Source of the DNA: Bacillus sp. es.034
GTDB lineage: Bacteria > Bacillota > Bacilli > Bacillales > Bacillaceae_B
Direction of reading: 5' to 3'
Assembly (NCBI RefSeq): GCF_002563655.1
Contig: NZ_PDIY01000001.1
Coordinates: 3,446,001 to 3,510,000 of the forward strand
DNA: 64,000 nucleotides
The number at the start of each line of letters is the position of its first letter. Within the stretch, counting starts at the first letter, position 1. The position numbers and the translations under genes were made by a program. Positions 36,940-51,428 of this stretch are shown here, piece by piece. Under the pieces are notes generated by a model. It was not told where the DNA came from. It did not search any database and saw only the letters and a program-made list of their open reading frames with translations.

Positions 36940-38155
36940 GTGAGGAACCCTTCTTTATGTGCCGGTTAGCTTCTTTATAGATTTCTTTGGCTACCTCTAT
37001 CTTTGATAATAAAGGCAGCTCGAGAACGTCTCCCCCGCTCGTGACAATCGATACTTTGTTTGTATCTGTTCCGAACCCGGATCCCGTTTCTTTGACATTA
37101 TTTGCAACGATCATATCTGCCCGTTTTTTCACAAGCTTCGCCTTGGCATACTCTTCGACGTTTGTCGTCTCGGCTGCAAATCCGATGAGGTATTGGTGTG
37201 TCTTCCTTTCACCAAGGCTCATCAATATATCCTTTGTACGCTCAAATTCAATCACTAGATTTCCATCTTTTTTCTTTAACTTATCTTCAAATATTTCTTT
37301 AGGACGGTAGTCGGCGACTGCTGCACTCTTTACGATGATATCTGCAGATGGAAAAACTTCATGCACCCTATCATACATTTCTTCAGCAGTCGTCACGGAG
37401 ACAAATTCAACACCAGCTGGAATCGGTAATCCCGAAGGTCCTGAGATCAATACGACATCCGCTCCAAGGGAAACCGCCGCTTCAGCAAGGGCGTACCCCA
37501 TCTTCCCGGTTGAACGATTGGAGAAGAATCGCACAGGATCCACCATCTCCCTCGTCGGACCGGCCGTGATCACTACTTTTCTCCCCTCAAGCAGCTTTCT
37601 CTCGCTGTCACGCTCCTGGAAAAAACGATCAACCAGCTCCACTACCTTCTCGGGTTCTTCCAATCTTCCCTTGCCAATATAGCCACAGGCTAAATACCCT
37701 TCACTCGGTTCAACAAATTGATAGCCGAACCCAAAAAGGGTTTCAATATTCCTTTTCACTGCTGGATGATCATACATATGTACATTCATGGCCGGGGCGA
37801 TCCACACCTTTGCCGTCGTTGCAAGAATCGTCGTTGTGATCATGTCATCTGCAATCCCGTTTGCAAGCTTCCCGATGATGTTTGCCGTGGCAGGTGCCAC
37901 CAGTACGAGGTCAGCCCAATCCGCCAAGTCGATATGAGCAATTTTTGATGAATCTTTTTCATCAAAGGTGTCCCAATACACATCTTGGCGGGATAATGCC
38001 TGAAACGTGAGAGGGGCCACAAATTTACGTGCCGACTCCGTCATGATCACCTTCACTTCAGCACCGCCCTGCACCAGCTTGCTGGTCAAGGCTGCCGCTT
38101 TGTATACAGCTATTCCACCAGATACACATAATAGTATTCTTTTCCCCTGCATCAT
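36926..38155 (-). CDS. coaBC: Phosphopantothenoylcysteine decarboxylase/synthase (CoaBC)
   Basis: This bifunctional enzyme joins cysteine to 4'-phosphopantothenate (CoaB) and decarboxylates the product (CoaC) in coenzyme A synthesis. CoaC, about residues 1-185, has CVSGGIAVYKAA, HIDLADWAD, APAMNVHMYDHP and the catalytic Cys in YLACGYIGKGRL. CoaB follows with TAGPTREMVDPVRFFSNRST. The ATGATG at about 38150-38155 follows GGGGGAAAG; the ATG five codons earlier overlaps that site. 409 residues (406 in B. subtilis). Confidence 0.96.
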   Translation of the reverse strand: MMQGKRILLCVSGGIAVYKAAALTSKLVQGGAEVKVIMTESARKFVAPLTFQALSRQDVYWDTFDEKDSSKIAHIDLADWADLVLVAPATANIIGKLANGIADDMITTTILATTAKVWIAPAMNVHMYDHPAVKRNIETLFGFGYQFVEPSEGYLACGYIGKGRLEEPEKVVELVDRFFQERDSERKLLEGRKVVITAGPTREMVDPVRFFSNRSTGKMGYALAEAAVSLGADVVLISGPSGLPIPAGVEFVSVTTAEEMYDRVHEVFPSADIIVKSAAVADYRPKEIFEDKLKKKDGNLVIEFERTKDILMSLGERKTHQYLIGFAAETTNVEEYAKAKLVKKRADMIVANNVKETGSGFGTDTNKVSIVTSGGDVLELPLLSKIEVAKEIYKEANRHIKKGSSHERS

Positions 38156-38221
38156 TCTACTTTCCCCCATTACTCTTTATCCTTCTTATATTATGAAGGA
38201 TATTGATAGAAAAAGAAAATA

Positions 38222-38261
38222 GGGTTGTCCCGAAAGATGATGAAATCTTCCGAGTCAACCC
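38222..38261 (-). terminator. Terminator after rpoZ
   Basis: GGGTTG and CAACCC with inner CG and AAGAT/ATCTT pairing form a hairpin, followed on the minus strand by TATTTTCTTTTT. Confidence 0.75.
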
Positions 38262-38289
38262 CTGGTGTTATTCAATGAGACCCGCCAGT

Positions 38290-38511
38290 CTATTCATCAG
38301 AATAAACGGCTTTGGCATCTCTTTCTTTCATAGATAGCTGACCGGCATGAATTTCTTCAAGGGCCTTACCTACGAATTTATGAGAATCATAACGGTTCAA
38401 ACGGTAATCCCCCGTGTCTTGCAGGTTTCTTGCACGCTTAGCCGCAATACTGACTAACGAATATTTTGAATCAATCTTCTTCATTAATGAATCAATGGAT
38501 GGGTTTAACAT
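38290..38511 (-). CDS. rpoZ: RNA polymerase omega subunit
   Basis: Omega helps fold and keep the beta' subunit. The 73 residues begin [20 protein letters not shown], with [12 protein letters not shown] and [10 protein letters not shown], all conserved in Firmicute omega. The ATG follows the gmk stop directly (TAAATG), so translation is coupled. A terminator lies downstream, separating it from coaBC. Confidence 0.97.
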   Translation of the reverse strand: MLNPSIDSLMKKIDSKYSLVSIAAKRARNLQDTGDYRLNRYDSHKFVGKALEEIHAGQLSMKERDAKAVYSDE

Positions 38512-39126
<615 letters not shown>

Positions 39127-39399
39127 TTATTTACCCTGCCCTTCTTCTACTAAATCCTCTTTATCTGTCAAACGATGAGCAACGGTTTCGGGTTGAACAG
39201 CTGAAAGAATAACGTGATCGCTATCCGTAATGATGACCGCTCTTGTTCTTCTTCCGTATGTAGCATCAACGAGTGTTCCCCGGTCCCTTGCATCTTGTAT
39301 CAAGCGTTTGATCGGGGCTGATTCCGGACTTACGATTGAAATAATCCGGTTGGCTGAAACGATATTTCCAAATCCTATATTGATGAGCTTGATCGACAT
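39127..39399 (-). CDS. remA: Extracellular matrix regulator RemA (YlzA)
   Basis: RemA is a DNA-binding activator of biofilm matrix genes (eps, tapA) and of osmoprotection in B. subtilis; it forms ring-like oligomers. The product begins [20 protein letters not shown] and has the highly conserved [16 protein letters not shown] chose the ATG at 39397-39399, preceded by AGGAGGAG; the frame is open six codons further. 90 residues (89 in B. subtilis). Confidence 0.96.
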   Translation of the reverse strand: MSIKLINIGFGNIVSANRIISIVSPESAPIKRLIQDARDRGTLVDATYGRRTRAVIITDSDHVILSAVQPETVAHRLTDKEDLVEEGQGK

Positions 39400-39455
39400 A
39401 ACGCTCCTCCTAATCAATAGTTTAGTTTCGCCTGAATGATAGGAAACTAAACTTC

Positions 39456-40331
39456 TTATTCTACATTTTGCACCTGTTCCCTCAGCTTCTCAAGTGTTGA
39501 CTTCAGTTCCACAACGATGGTGGCAATGAGGGAATCATTTGCTTTCGAACCAATCGTATTCACTTCCCTGTTCATTTCCTGGATCATGAAATCCAGTTTC
39601 CTGCCTACAGGACCACAATCGATTAATGTGGAGTGAAAGTACTGAATATGACTTTTAAGTCTTGTCAATTCTTCCGTTATGTCAGACTTATCGGCAAAGA
39701 TGGCCACTTCCGTAAGCAAACGGCTTTCATCGAAAGATGTTTCGTTGTATTCAGCAATCTTCTTTCTTAATCGTTCTCTATATTGATCGACCACTTCAGG
39801 AGCATGACTGGACAGTTCAGTGATATTTTTTTCAAACTGACTAAGATGAATGAGAAAATCTTTCTTGAGAAGTTCCCCTTCTTTCTCCCGCATCTTTCTA
39901 AGGTCCATCGCTGCTTCATCCACAGCTTTTAATACCAGATTCTCAAGCTCTTCATTTTCTTCTTCCATCTCTTCAATCATGATGAATTCTTCTCTGTTCA
40001 AGAGATGTGATAATTGCACTTCATCTTTTAAGGAGTAGGTTTCCTTCACTTTATTTACTAACTGATAATAATCTTGAATGAGCTTCCAGTCAATATGAAG
40101 ATTTTTATGCACAAGGCCGTCCCCTGTGATGGTAATGAAAATATCAACTTTTCCCCTTTTGACATTTTGGGATACTTGCTTCTTGATTTTATCCTCTAGC
40201 TTCAATAATTGTCGCGGCATTCTTATGTAACATTCATTGAATCTGTGATTCACGGATTTCATTTCAACCGTTACAGAATGTTGTTCAGAGTCTGATTTGC
40301 TTCTTCCAAAGCCTGTCATACTGACAACCAT
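39456..40331 (-). CDS. yloC: YicC family endoribonuclease-like protein YloC
   Basis: A YicC/YloC family protein, for which ribonuclease activity has been reported in E. coli and B. subtilis homologues. The N-terminal [10 protein letters not shown] and the C-terminal [16 protein letters not shown] are the two family signatures; the central 150 residues are charged and helical. I took the ATG at 40329-40331, giving 291 residues, as in B. subtilis. Twenty more codons upstream are open but show no homology. It lies upstream of remA. Confidence 0.93.
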   Translation of the reverse strand: MVVSMTGFGRSKSDSEQHSVTVEMKSVNHRFNECYIRMPRQLLKLEDKIKKQVSQNVKRGKVDIFITITGDGLVHKNLHIDWKLIQDYYQLVNKVKETYSLKDEVQLSHLLNREEFIMIEEMEEENEELENLVLKAVDEAAMDLRKMREKEGELLKKDFLIHLSQFEKNITELSSHAPEVVDQYRERLRKKIAEYNETSFDESRLLTEVAIFADKSDITEELTRLKSHIQYFHSTLIDCGPVGRKLDFMIQEMNREVNTIGSKANDSLIATIVVELKSTLEKLREQVQNVE

Positions 40332-40452
40332 TACGATCACATCCAATCCTTTGACGATATTCGTATGTAAGATAACCGAATTCACTTTCATCTCGTGTTG
40401 ATAGATTGAGAAGGGAAGCCCTCATATATGTACAACATATCTCTTTATATAA

Positions 40453-40486
40453 AAAAGGTAATAGAGGATTTTCTCTATTACCTTTT
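40453..40486 (-). terminator. Terminator after yloB
   Basis: A perfect 14-bp stem, AAAAGGTAATAGAG with CTCTATTACCTTTT, with a 6-nt loop, followed on the minus strand by TTATATAAAG. Confidence 0.85.
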
Positions 40487-40501
40487 GGATTATACCACAT
40501 T

Positions 40502-43183
40502 TCACTGTTTTTTTCTTGCAAAAAATGACCCTGCCAGTAAAAAGGTTGGAACGGAGCTTAAACCAATGATCAAGAGCCAATCTTTAAATACAATCGGTAC
40601 TGTATGGAAGATCGGTTGCAGGGAAGGGATATAGATGACTAAGAGCATTAATATGAGTGAAGATAATACAGCAAAAACGAGGTACATGTTCCCAAACGGA
40701 TTTCTTGAAAACACCGATACTTCACTTCGGCAGTCGAACACATGGATCAGTTGTGCCATGACCAATGTAGCGAATGCGACGGTTTGGGCATACGCCAGGT
40801 GATCCGGATGTGTCTTATACGACAGCATGAACGCAAGCAGCGTCGCCCCGCCGATCAAGAATCCCCTGGAGACCACTTTCCACCCGAGCCCCCTTGCAAA
40901 CACGCCTTCCTTTGGATGTCTCGGCTTTCTTCTCATGACATCATCCTCAGGCTTATCAAGACCAAGTGCCATGGCAGGGAGGCCATCTGTCACCAGGTTC
41001 ACCCATAAGATCTGAATCGGTACCAATGGAAGCGGCAGAGCCAGAATCATGGCAAATAACATGACAAGGATTTCACCGACGTTCGAAGCTAACAGATACC
41101 GAATGAACTTGCGGATATTTTCATAGATGTTCCTCCCTTCCTGAATGGCTGATTTAATCGTAGCGAAGTTATCATCCAACAGGACTAACGAAGAAGATTC
41201 CTTTGATACGTCCGTGCCTGTAATCCCCATGGCGACTCCAATATCCGAGGATTTAATGGCAGGTGCATCGTTGACCCCATCGCCTGTCATTGCCACGACA
41301 TGCCCTCGGTTTTGCAGGGCTTTGACGATTTTCAGCTTATGCTCGGGTGATACACGTGCAAACACTGACACTTCATCCACTATTTCTTCCAGTTCATGCA
41401 CTTCCATTACGTTTAATTCTTTTCCATCCATGACGCGGTCTTTATTTTTCAAGATGCCCAGCTGTTTGGCAATGGCTTTCGCCGTCAGAACATGGTCCCC
41501 GGTGATCATGACCGTCCTGATTCCGGCAGCACGACACTCTTTCACCGCCTGCTTCACCTCAGGTCTCGGAGGGTCGATCATCCCTTGTAAACCGATGAAG
41601 GTAACCCCTTCTTCCACGTCCTCTTCCACCAACGCTTCAACAGCCCGATCCTTGATCGGTTTATACGCAATCGCAATGTTTCGTAAAGCGTTGGATGACA
41701 TTTCACTGATGGCACCTTCTACTTTTTCGGTGACCTCTGGTGATTTCGGTTGAAGTCTTCCCTCCCACAGGATCGATTCGCTTTTCCCGACCAATACGTC
41801 AGGAGCACCTTTTGTGACGGAGAAATGCTTTCCATTCTGGTCGGCCACGATGATACTCATCATCTTCCTTGTGGAATCAAAAGGGAATTCTTTGACAATC
41901 GTGAATTTTTTCTGCAATGATTCCCTGGAAAGTCCGGCCTTTAACCCTGCTACTAGGAGAGCCCCTTCCGTGGGGTCACCATCGACGATAAAGGTTTTTT
42001 CGCGGGTTACAAGCTCTGCATGATTGCACAGCATCCCGAAGGTCAACAGCTGCTGCAGTGCATTTTCACTGTGAGGCGTCACCCTTTTTTCCCCGGTATA
42101 AAATTGACCGTCCGGTTCATAGCCGGTGCCGGTGACGGTCCAGGTCCTTCCACCACTCCACAGATGTGTGACCGTCATCTTGTTCTGGGTCAAGGTTCCG
42201 GTTTTATCCGAACAAATCACCGATGCACAGCCTAATGTTTCCACTGCCGGCAGCTTTCGGACGATGGCTTTCTTCTTGATCATCCTTTGCACACCAAGGG
42301 AAAGGGCAACCGTCACAATGGCAGGCAAACCTTCAGGTATGGCTGCTACGGCCAATGAAACCCCGGCTAAGAACATCGTATACATATCATGGCCCTGGAT
42401 CACGCCGATTCCTACCACCAATCCCGTCAGTACAAGCGCAACCGTAATGAGGATTTTCCCTAACTCTTCCAGTCTTCTCTGAAGAGGGGTGGTCATGGTT
42501 TCTGCGTTTTGGATCATATCGGCGATTTGCCCCATTGCCGTTTTCATACCAATCGAAGTCACGACACCAATTCCATTTCCCCTCGTGACCATCGTCCCCA
42601 TAAATGCCATGTTTTCTAAGTCCCCGAGACTCATATTTTCTCCATTTACAGGGTTTGTGGATTTAGTGACGGGTAATGACTCCCCGGTCAGGGCGGATTC
42701 TTCTATTTCAAGATTATTGGCTTCTATGAGACGTACATCCGCCCCGATCCGGTCTCCACTTGCAAAGCGGATGACATCCCCGATGATGACCTCCTTAGAA
42801 ACGATTTTCACCCACTTTCCGTCCCTTAACACTGAAACCTGGGGTGCAGAGAGCTCCTTTAAAGCCTGAAGCGATCTCTCTGCTTTCCGCTCCTGGAAAA
42901 AGCCTAAAAAGCCGTTAATGAAGACAATGGCAATGATGGCGATGGCATCGATGTATTCACCAAGTAAACCTGAAATGAGCGTGGCTGCCAATAACACGAG
43001 AACCATGAAGTCCTTGAACTGACTGAAAAACAATAATAAAGCTGACTGCTTCTCAGCTTCTTCCAATTGATTATACCCGAATTGTTTCCGTCTGATTGCT
43101 ACCTCTTCTGTTGAAAGCCCTTCTTGATAATTGGTATTTAATGACTGCTCTATGTCCTCTTGTCTCATCTCATGAAATTTCAT
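40502..43183 (-). CDS. yloB: Calcium-transporting P-type ATPase (YloB)
   Basis: A P2A-type ATPase, with ten predicted membrane helices, that pumps Ca2+ across the membrane; B. subtilis YloB is the counterpart (890 residues, 893 here). Motifs: TGES in the actuator domain, the phosphorylated aspartate in CSDKTGTLTQNK near residue 325, KGAPD for nucleotide binding, and GDGVNDAPAIK near 605. The M4 ion-site segment AAIPEGLPA is present. A ribosome site (AGGAGGAG) lies rather far upstream of the ATG, but the N-terminus MKFHEM agrees with the B. subtilis protein. Confidence 0.96.
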   Translation of the reverse strand: MKFHEMRQEDIEQSLNTNYQEGLSTEEVAIRRKQFGYNQLEEAEKQSALLLFFSQFKDFMVLVLLAATLISGLLGEYIDAIAIIAIVFINGFLGFFQERKAERSLQALKELSAPQVSVLRDGKWVKIVSKEVIIGDVIRFASGDRIGADVRLIEANNLEIEESALTGESLPVTKSTNPVNGENMSLGDLENMAFMGTMVTRGNGIGVVTSIGMKTAMGQIADMIQNAETMTTPLQRRLEELGKILITVALVLTGLVVGIGVIQGHDMYTMFLAGVSLAVAAIPEGLPAIVTVALSLGVQRMIKKKAIVRKLPAVETLGCASVICSDKTGTLTQNKMTVTHLWSGGRTWTVTGTGYEPDGQFYTGEKRVTPHSENALQQLLTFGMLCNHAELVTREKTFIVDGDPTEGALLVAGLKAGLSRESLQKKFTIVKEFPFDSTRKMMSIIVADQNGKHFSVTKGAPDVLVGKSESILWEGRLQPKSPEVTEKVEGAISEMSSNALRNIAIAYKPIKDRAVEALVEEDVEEGVTFIGLQGMIDPPRPEVKQAVKECRAAGIRTVMITGDHVLTAKAIAKQLGILKNKDRVMDGKELNVMEVHELEEIVDEVSVFARVSPEHKLKIVKALQNRGHVVAMTGDGVNDAPAIKSSDIGVAMGITGTDVSKESSSLVLLDDNFATIKSAIQEGRNIYENIRKFIRYLLASNVGEILVMLFAMILALPLPLVPIQILWVNLVTDGLPAMALGLDKPEDDVMRRKPRHPKEGVFARGLGWKVVSRGFLIGGATLLAFMLSYKTHPDHLAYAQTVAFATLVMAQLIHVFDCRSEVSVFSRNPFGNMYLVFAVLSSLILMLLVIYIPSLQPIFHTVPIVFKDWLLIIGLSSVPTFLLAGSFFARKKQ

Positions 43184-43241
43184 GCAACCATGTCACTCTC
43201 CTCCTACGATACGAAAAGTTGTCCTTCTCATAGCATTCTTA

Positions 43242-43270
43242 TTCAGACTCGTCCTAAAAAATGATATGAT
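43242..43270 (+). promoter_or_regulatory. Probable promoter of rqcH
   Basis: -35 TTCAGA (43242-43247), 17-bp spacer and -10 TATGAT (43265-43270), in the gap between the divergent yloB and rqcH. Leader of about 120 nt. A nearer TATACT at 43362-43367 has no -35. Confidence 0.5.
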
Positions 43271-43396
43271 TTAAGTATGTTTTGCATTTTCCCTTCCAGG
43301 GAGATAAAATCGGTTACATTTGATCCACTTTTTAACCACTCCCCAGTCGGAAGAAATAAACTATACTGAAATCGCATGAAGCAGAGGATGTTATAT

Positions 43397-45100
43397 ATGT
43401 CATTTGATGGATTATTCACTAGAAACATGACGAAAGAATTGAATGAAAACCTATTACACGGACGCATTAACAAAATACATCAACCTTATAAAAATGAAAT
43501 CATCATGGTCATCCGCGCAAATGGAAAGAACCATAAAGTGCTTTTATCCGCTCACCCAAGTTACTCACGTGTTCAATTAACCGCTGAGAATTATGACAAT
43601 CCACCGGTCCCTCCGATGTTTTGTATGCTGCTGCGAAAACATCTAGAAGGGTCGATCATCGAAGGGATCAAGCAGATCGAACTGGATCGGATGATTGTAT
43701 TCGAAGTGAAGGGCAGAAACGAAATCGGGGATATCTCTTATAAACAACTGATCATTGAAATAATGGGCCGGCACAGTAATATCATTCTGATCGATAAAGA
43801 ACGAAATATGATTCTTGACAGCATCAAGCATATTTCACCGAGCATGAATACGCATCGTACTGTATTGCCTGGCCATACCTATGTGTTACCGCCTCAACAG
43901 GATAAATTCGATCCACTTGAAGCAGAGACGGTAGATGTTTTACGTGCCCTTGATTTCAATTCGGGCAAGCTTGATAAACAGATCGTCCAATCATTCGCCG
44001 GTATCTCACCGCTTTACGCGAAGGAAGTCGTACACCGTGCCGGAATCGGAAGCGGGGCAGCCATTGCCGAGTCATTCGTATCGTTGATTGCTCATGCCAA
44101 GAACTATGACACAACCCCGACCCTGATCACAGCAGGGAAGGAAACGTTCTACTGGATGGACCTTCAGCATCTTCAGGGTGAAAAACAAACATTCCCTTCC
44201 TTAAGTGAACTGCTTGACCGGTTCTTTTACCAGAAGGCTGCACGGGATCGCGTCAAGCAACAAGGAAATGACCTGGAGCGGTTCATTCGAAATGAAAGGG
44301 ATAAGAATGTCAACAAAATCACGAAACTCGAGCAGACACTTGACGATGCACAACAGGCTGACCGCTATCAGCTGCTCGGTGAACTCCTTACTTCGAATCT
44401 ATATGCTGTAGAGCGTGGTATGACGGAAGTCAGCGTTGTCAATTATTATGACGAAAATGGGGAAAGTATCACGATTCCATTAAACCCTCAAAAGTCGCCT
44501 TCCGATAACGCTCAGAATTATTTTTCACGTTATCAAAAAGCAAAGAATGCAATCAAGATCGTCCATGAACAAATTGAAAAAGCACGGGAAGAGATTGTGT
44601 ATCTGGAACAGTTATTGCAACAATTAGAATCAGCTTCAACGAAAGATGTGGAGGAGATCAGGGAGGAACTTGAAGAAGAGGGTTACCTGAAGGTCCGCAA
44701 GCAGACAAAAAAGAAAAAGGCCAATCAGAAGCCCGTACTGGAACACTACACGTCAACTGACGGGACACAGATTCTCGTCGGTAAAAACAATAAACAAAAC
44801 GACTACTTGACCAACCGTGTTGCAGGAAGGGATGAAGTCTGGCTTCATACGAAGGATATTCCCGGTTCTCACGTTGTCATCAAGAGTCCCAACCCAACTG
44901 ATAAAACGATCAAGGAAGCGGCGAATATTGCCGCATACTTCAGTAAAGCCCGTGAATCAAGCTCCGTGCCCGTTGATTTTACCGAAGTCAAACAGGTCAA
45001 GAAACCTAAAGGTGCCAAACCCGGATTTGTCATTTATGAAGGACAGCAAACCGTTTACGTGACACCGGATCTGGATTTGGTCCGATCGTTAAAAGATTGA
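43397..45100 (+). CDS. rqcH: Ribosome quality control protein RqcH (YloA)
   Basis: RqcH binds stalled 50S-peptidyl-tRNA and adds C-terminal alanine tails that mark the nascent chain for degradation. The NFACT-N domain (about 1-180) starts [16 protein letters not shown] and is followed by helix-hairpin-helix and long coiled-coil regions (about 270-430) and the NFACT-R domain with [17 protein letters not shown] near residue 485. The ATG at 43397 follows AGAGGATG; seven open codons upstream are not used. 567 residues. It is the only conserved-core gene here on the plus strand, divergent from yloB and convergent with pyrE. Confidence 0.95.
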   Translation: MSFDGLFTRNMTKELNENLLHGRINKIHQPYKNEIIMVIRANGKNHKVLLSAHPSYSRVQLTAENYDNPPVPPMFCMLLRKHLEGSIIEGIKQIELDRMIVFEVKGRNEIGDISYKQLIIEIMGRHSNIILIDKERNMILDSIKHISPSMNTHRTVLPGHTYVLPPQQDKFDPLEAETVDVLRALDFNSGKLDKQIVQSFAGISPLYAKEVVHRAGIGSGAAIAESFVSLIAHAKNYDTTPTLITAGKETFYWMDLQHLQGEKQTFPSLSELLDRFFYQKAARDRVKQQGNDLERFIRNERDKNVNKITKLEQTLDDAQQADRYQLLGELLTSNLYAVERGMTEVSVVNYYDENGESITIPLNPQKSPSDNAQNYFSRYQKAKNAIKIVHEQIEKAREEIVYLEQLLQQLESASTKDVEEIREELEEEGYLKVRKQTKKKKANQKPVLEHYTSTDGTQILVGKNNKQNDYLTNRVAGRDEVWLHTKDIPGSHVVIKSPNPTDKTIKEAANIAAYFSKARESSSVPVDFTEVKQVKKPKGAKPGFVIYEGQQTVYVTPDLDLVRSLKD

Positions 45101-45113
45101 TATAGTCAAGATG

Positions 45114-45159
45114 CACTTTCATTCAGTAATGATTTGACTGGATGAAAGTGTTCTTTTTT
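45114..45159 (+). terminator. Terminator after rqcH
   Basis: CACTTTCATTCAGT (45114-45127) pairs with ACTGGATGAAAGTG (45137-45150) with one mismatch, followed by TTCTTTTTT. Confidence 0.85.
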
Positions 45160-45173
45160 GGAAAAAATGAAAA

Positions 45174-45200
45174 AAAGCAACTCAAAAAACGAGTTGCTTT
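45174..45200 (-). terminator. Terminator of the pyr operon
   Basis: AAAGCAACTC and GAGTTGCTTT form a perfect 10-bp stem, followed on the minus strand by TTTTTCATTTTTT. It lies 5 nt past the pyrE stop. Confidence 0.85.
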
Positions 45201-45205
45201 CCCCC

Positions 45206-45825
45206 TTACATCCCCCATGACTCAGGGTCTTTTCTCCAAAGCTTCAATTGTTCCAATTCACTTTCACGGATGATCTCATTTTGGACCGCTACCTCCAGTA
45301 AGCTTGAATAATCGGATAGGGCATAGGATGTGATTTTTTGTTCTTCAAGCATCTTTTTCCCTTTCTCCAATTCATATGTGAAGATAGCAGCCACCCCTAA
45401 TACGTCACATCCCGCTTCTCTTAAGGCTTCAACTGCAGTTATACAGCTGCCCCCCGTTGAGATCAGGTCTTCGACGACGACGACCTTCTGTCCCGGTGCC
45501 GCGATCCCTTCAATCTGCTTTCCTTTTCCATGGGCTTTAGGCTTTGACCGGACATAACACATGGGAAGATTTAATTTCTCACTCACCCAGGCTGCATGTG
45601 GAATTCCCGCCGTTGCTGTCCCGGCGATCACTTCCGCTTCCGGAAAATGCTTTCGGATCAGCTCGGACAGTCCTCTAGAGATACTGTCCCGCACTGAAGG
45701 ATACGACAGCGTCAGTCGATTATCACAATAAATCGGTGACTTTATGCCGGATGACCAAGTAAATGGCTCCGTCGGGTTTAAAAATACGGCTTCAATGTCG
45801 AGTAATTTCTTTGCGATTTCATGTT

Positions 45826-45829
<4 letters not shown>
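45206..45829 (-). CDS. pyrE: Orotate phosphoribosyltransferase
   Basis: PyrE joins orotate and PRPP to orotidine 5'-phosphate. The PRPP-binding loop is [15 protein letters not shown] near residue 115, and the N-terminal half has [18 protein letters not shown] chose the ATG at 45827-45829 ([10 protein letters not shown]) after GGGAGGG, giving 207 residues; it overlaps pyrF by 4 nt. It is the last gene of the operon. Confidence 0.97.
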
Positions 45830-48215
<2,386 letters not shown>

Positions 48216-48219
<4 letters not shown>

Positions 48220-51200
48220 TGATGAACCGCCTCTTTCACTTTCGGTAGTGAGTCAAGTGCCTCTGCTGAGAAAGTCATGGATTCAATCACTCTCAGGATG
48301 GCTTCTGCAGTGTCCAGTGACGTAAGACAAGGAATGCCGTTTTCGACCGACTCCCTTCGAATTCTGAATCCATCCCGGGCAGGCTGCTTTCCTTTTGTCA
48401 ATGTATTGATGACAAGCTGGGTTTCACCGCTTTGGATGATATCCAATAATGTTGGACCGCTGGATCCGATCTTATCCACTTCGCGGACAGTAATACCTGC
48501 CTTGTCCAGATGCTCTGCCGTACCCTTCGTTGCAAGGATTTGATAGCCGATATCGATAAAGCGTTGTGCCAGGAGGACTGCTTCATCCTTGTCTTTATCT
48601 GCCACGGTCATGAGGACGGAGCCGTATTCCTTCATTTGCATTCCTGCAGCGACCATCCCCTTGTAAAGTGCCTTTTCCAAGGTCTGATCTTTCCCCATTA
48701 CTTCTCCTGTAGATTTCATCTCAGGTCCGAGCGTAATGTCCACCCGTCTAAGTTTGGCAAAGGAGAATACCGGAACTTTGACGTACACACCCTGTTTTTC
48801 AGGAACCAATCCTGATTCATATCCTTGATCTTTCAGGGATATACCAAGGATGGACTTGGTTGCAATATTCGCCATGGGAACATTTGTGATTTTACTGATG
48901 AATGGCACTGTCCGGCTGGAACGGGGGTTCACTTCCAGGACGAATACTTCGCCTTTTGAGATGACATACTGGATGTTCAGTAATCCGATAATGTTCAATC
49001 CTTTTGCCAGTCTCGTCGTATAATCGATAATGGTTTGTTTCTGGTCCTGCGTGAGTTGCTGTGGAGGATATACCGCGATGGAATCCCCTGAATGGACTCC
49101 CGCACGTTCGATATGCTCCATAATTCCCGGGATGACAACGTCTGATCCGTCAGAGATGGCATCCACCTCGATTTCCTTGCCAATCAGATAACGATCGATT
49201 AAGACCGGGTGCTGTGGATTGACCTTTACAGCATTTTTCATGTATTGAAGAAGCTCTTTTTCCCTGTAAACAATCTCCATTGCCCGTCCTCCGAGTACGT
49301 ACGAAGGTCTTACCAGAACCGGATAACCGATGCTTTTTGCTATTTCAAGTGCCCCTTCTACGGAAACTGCCGTTTTGCCTTCCGGTTGAGGGATGCCGAG
49401 TTGGTTCAGAGTATACTCAAATTTATCGCGGTTCTCTGCGCGATCGAGATCCTCAAGTGAAGTACCCAGAATCTTGACGCCTCTTTTCACCAGCTCATCT
49501 GCGAGATTGATGGCCGTTTGTCCACCAAACTGGACGACGACTCCCTTTGGTTTTTCTAGATCGATGATGTGCATGACATCTTCCACCGTCAGTGGCTCGA
49601 AATATAATTTGTCCGAGATACTGAAGTCGGTCGAGACCGTTTCCGGATTGTTATTCACGATAATGGCTTCATAACCTGCTTCTTTGATGGCCCAAACCGA
49701 GTGAACGGTCGCATAATCAAACTCCACTCCCTGCCCGATCCTGATTGGTCCCGAACCGAGGACGATGACACTTTCACGTTCTGTGACCCTTGATTCATTT
49801 TCATCTTCATATGTGCCGTAGAAGTAAGGAGTTTCAGATTCGAACTCTGCTGCACAGGTATCTACCATTTTATATACTGGGAAAAGGTCATTTTCTTTTC
49901 TCCAGGTATACACATTTGCTTCCGAGCTCTCCCATAACCTTGCCATGGTGATATCCGAGAAGCCCATGCGCTTCGCTTTTTCTCCAAGCTCAAAGTTGAA
50001 GGGGTTCGATGCCAGTTCTTTTTCAAACTCTATGATTCTATTCATTTTATATAAGAAGAAGAGGTCGATCTTGCTCCATTCATGTATGGTCTCGATTGTA
50101 ACTCCCCTTCTAAGAGCTTCTCCGATATAGAAGAGACGCTCATCCCCTGCTTTTCTGATCCTTTTCTCAATCCACTCGTCTGTAAATTGATCCGCATCAC
50201 TTAATTCCATATGATACGTATTGCTTTCAAGGGAGCGGATCGCTTTCAGTAGTGATTCTTCGAAGGTCCGGCCGATCGCCATCACTTCTCCAGTTGCTTT
50301 CATTTGAGTACCAAGGTTTCGTTTGGCCGCTTCGAATTTATCAAATGGCCATCTTGGGATCTTCGTCACAACATAATCCAGTGCGGGTTCGAACGAGGCA
50401 TACGTTTTACCCGTCACAGGGTTCATCATTTCATCCAATGTCAGGCCGACGGCGATCTTCGCTGCAAGCTTTGCAATCGGGTAGCCGGTCGCTTTGGATG
50501 CCAGGGCAGATGAACGGCTCACCCTGGGATTTACTTCTATGATGTAATACTGGAAGCTGTCAGGGTCCAGTGCCAGCTGAACATTACAGCCTCCCTCGAT
50601 TCCCAGCTCTCGGATGATACGTAAACTTGTATTCCGGAGCATTTGATATTCGCGGTCACTTAATGTTTGACTTGGCGCTACCACGATGGAGTCTCCCGTA
50701 TGGATCCCCACTGGATCTATGTTCTCCATATTACATACCACGATGGCGTTGTCGGCTGCATCGCGCATCACTTCATATTCTATCTCTTTGAAGCCTGCAA
50801 TACTTTTCTCCAGAAGGCATTGTGTTACAGGGCTGTATTTCAGGCCTGAACTTACAATCTCCACCAATTCATCTTCGTTGTGACAGATTCCCCCTCCGGT
50901 TCCACCTAATGTGTAGGCTGGACGGACAATGACCGGATACCCGATTTCATTCACAAATTGATAGGCTTCATCCAGGGAATGGATGATTTCACTTTCCGGA
51001 ACCGGTTCTCCCATTTCATTCATCAAGTTTCTGAACAAATCACGGTCTTCCGCTTTCTCGATGGCAGAAAGCTTCGTCCCGAGAATTTCTACTCCGCATT
51101 CTTCCAAGACCCCCGACTGGGCAAGTTCAACAGCCATGTTCAATCCCGTTTGCCCACCTAATGTCGGCAGCAGCGCATCCGGACGTTCTTTACGGATGAT

Positions 51201-51428
51201 CCTGCTGACGAATTCAAGTGTCAATGGTTCGATGTATACTTTATCTGCCATTTCAGCGTCTGTCATAATCGTGGCAGGATTTGAGTTTACAAGGATGACC
51301 CTGTAGCCTTCCTCTTTCAATGCGATGCAGGCTTGTGTTCCGGCGTAATCGAATTCCGCCGCCTGTCCAATGATGATAGGTCCGCTTCCGATAACCAAGA
51401 TGCTTTTAATGTCTGTACGTTTAGGCAT
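48216..51428 (-). CDS. carB: Carbamoyl-phosphate synthase (pyrimidine), large subunit
   Basis: The large subunit makes carbamoyl phosphate from bicarbonate, two ATP and ammonia delivered by CarA. Two homologous ATP-grasp halves are visible, each with the [12 protein letters not shown]-like opening ([16 protein letters not shown] near residue 12, [15 protein letters not shown] near 563) and a VRPxY loop ([25 protein letters not shown]). A C-terminal MGS-like allosteric domain (about 935-1070) ends the protein. Length 1070, as in the pyrimidine-specific PyrAB of B. subtilis (1071). Confidence 0.98.
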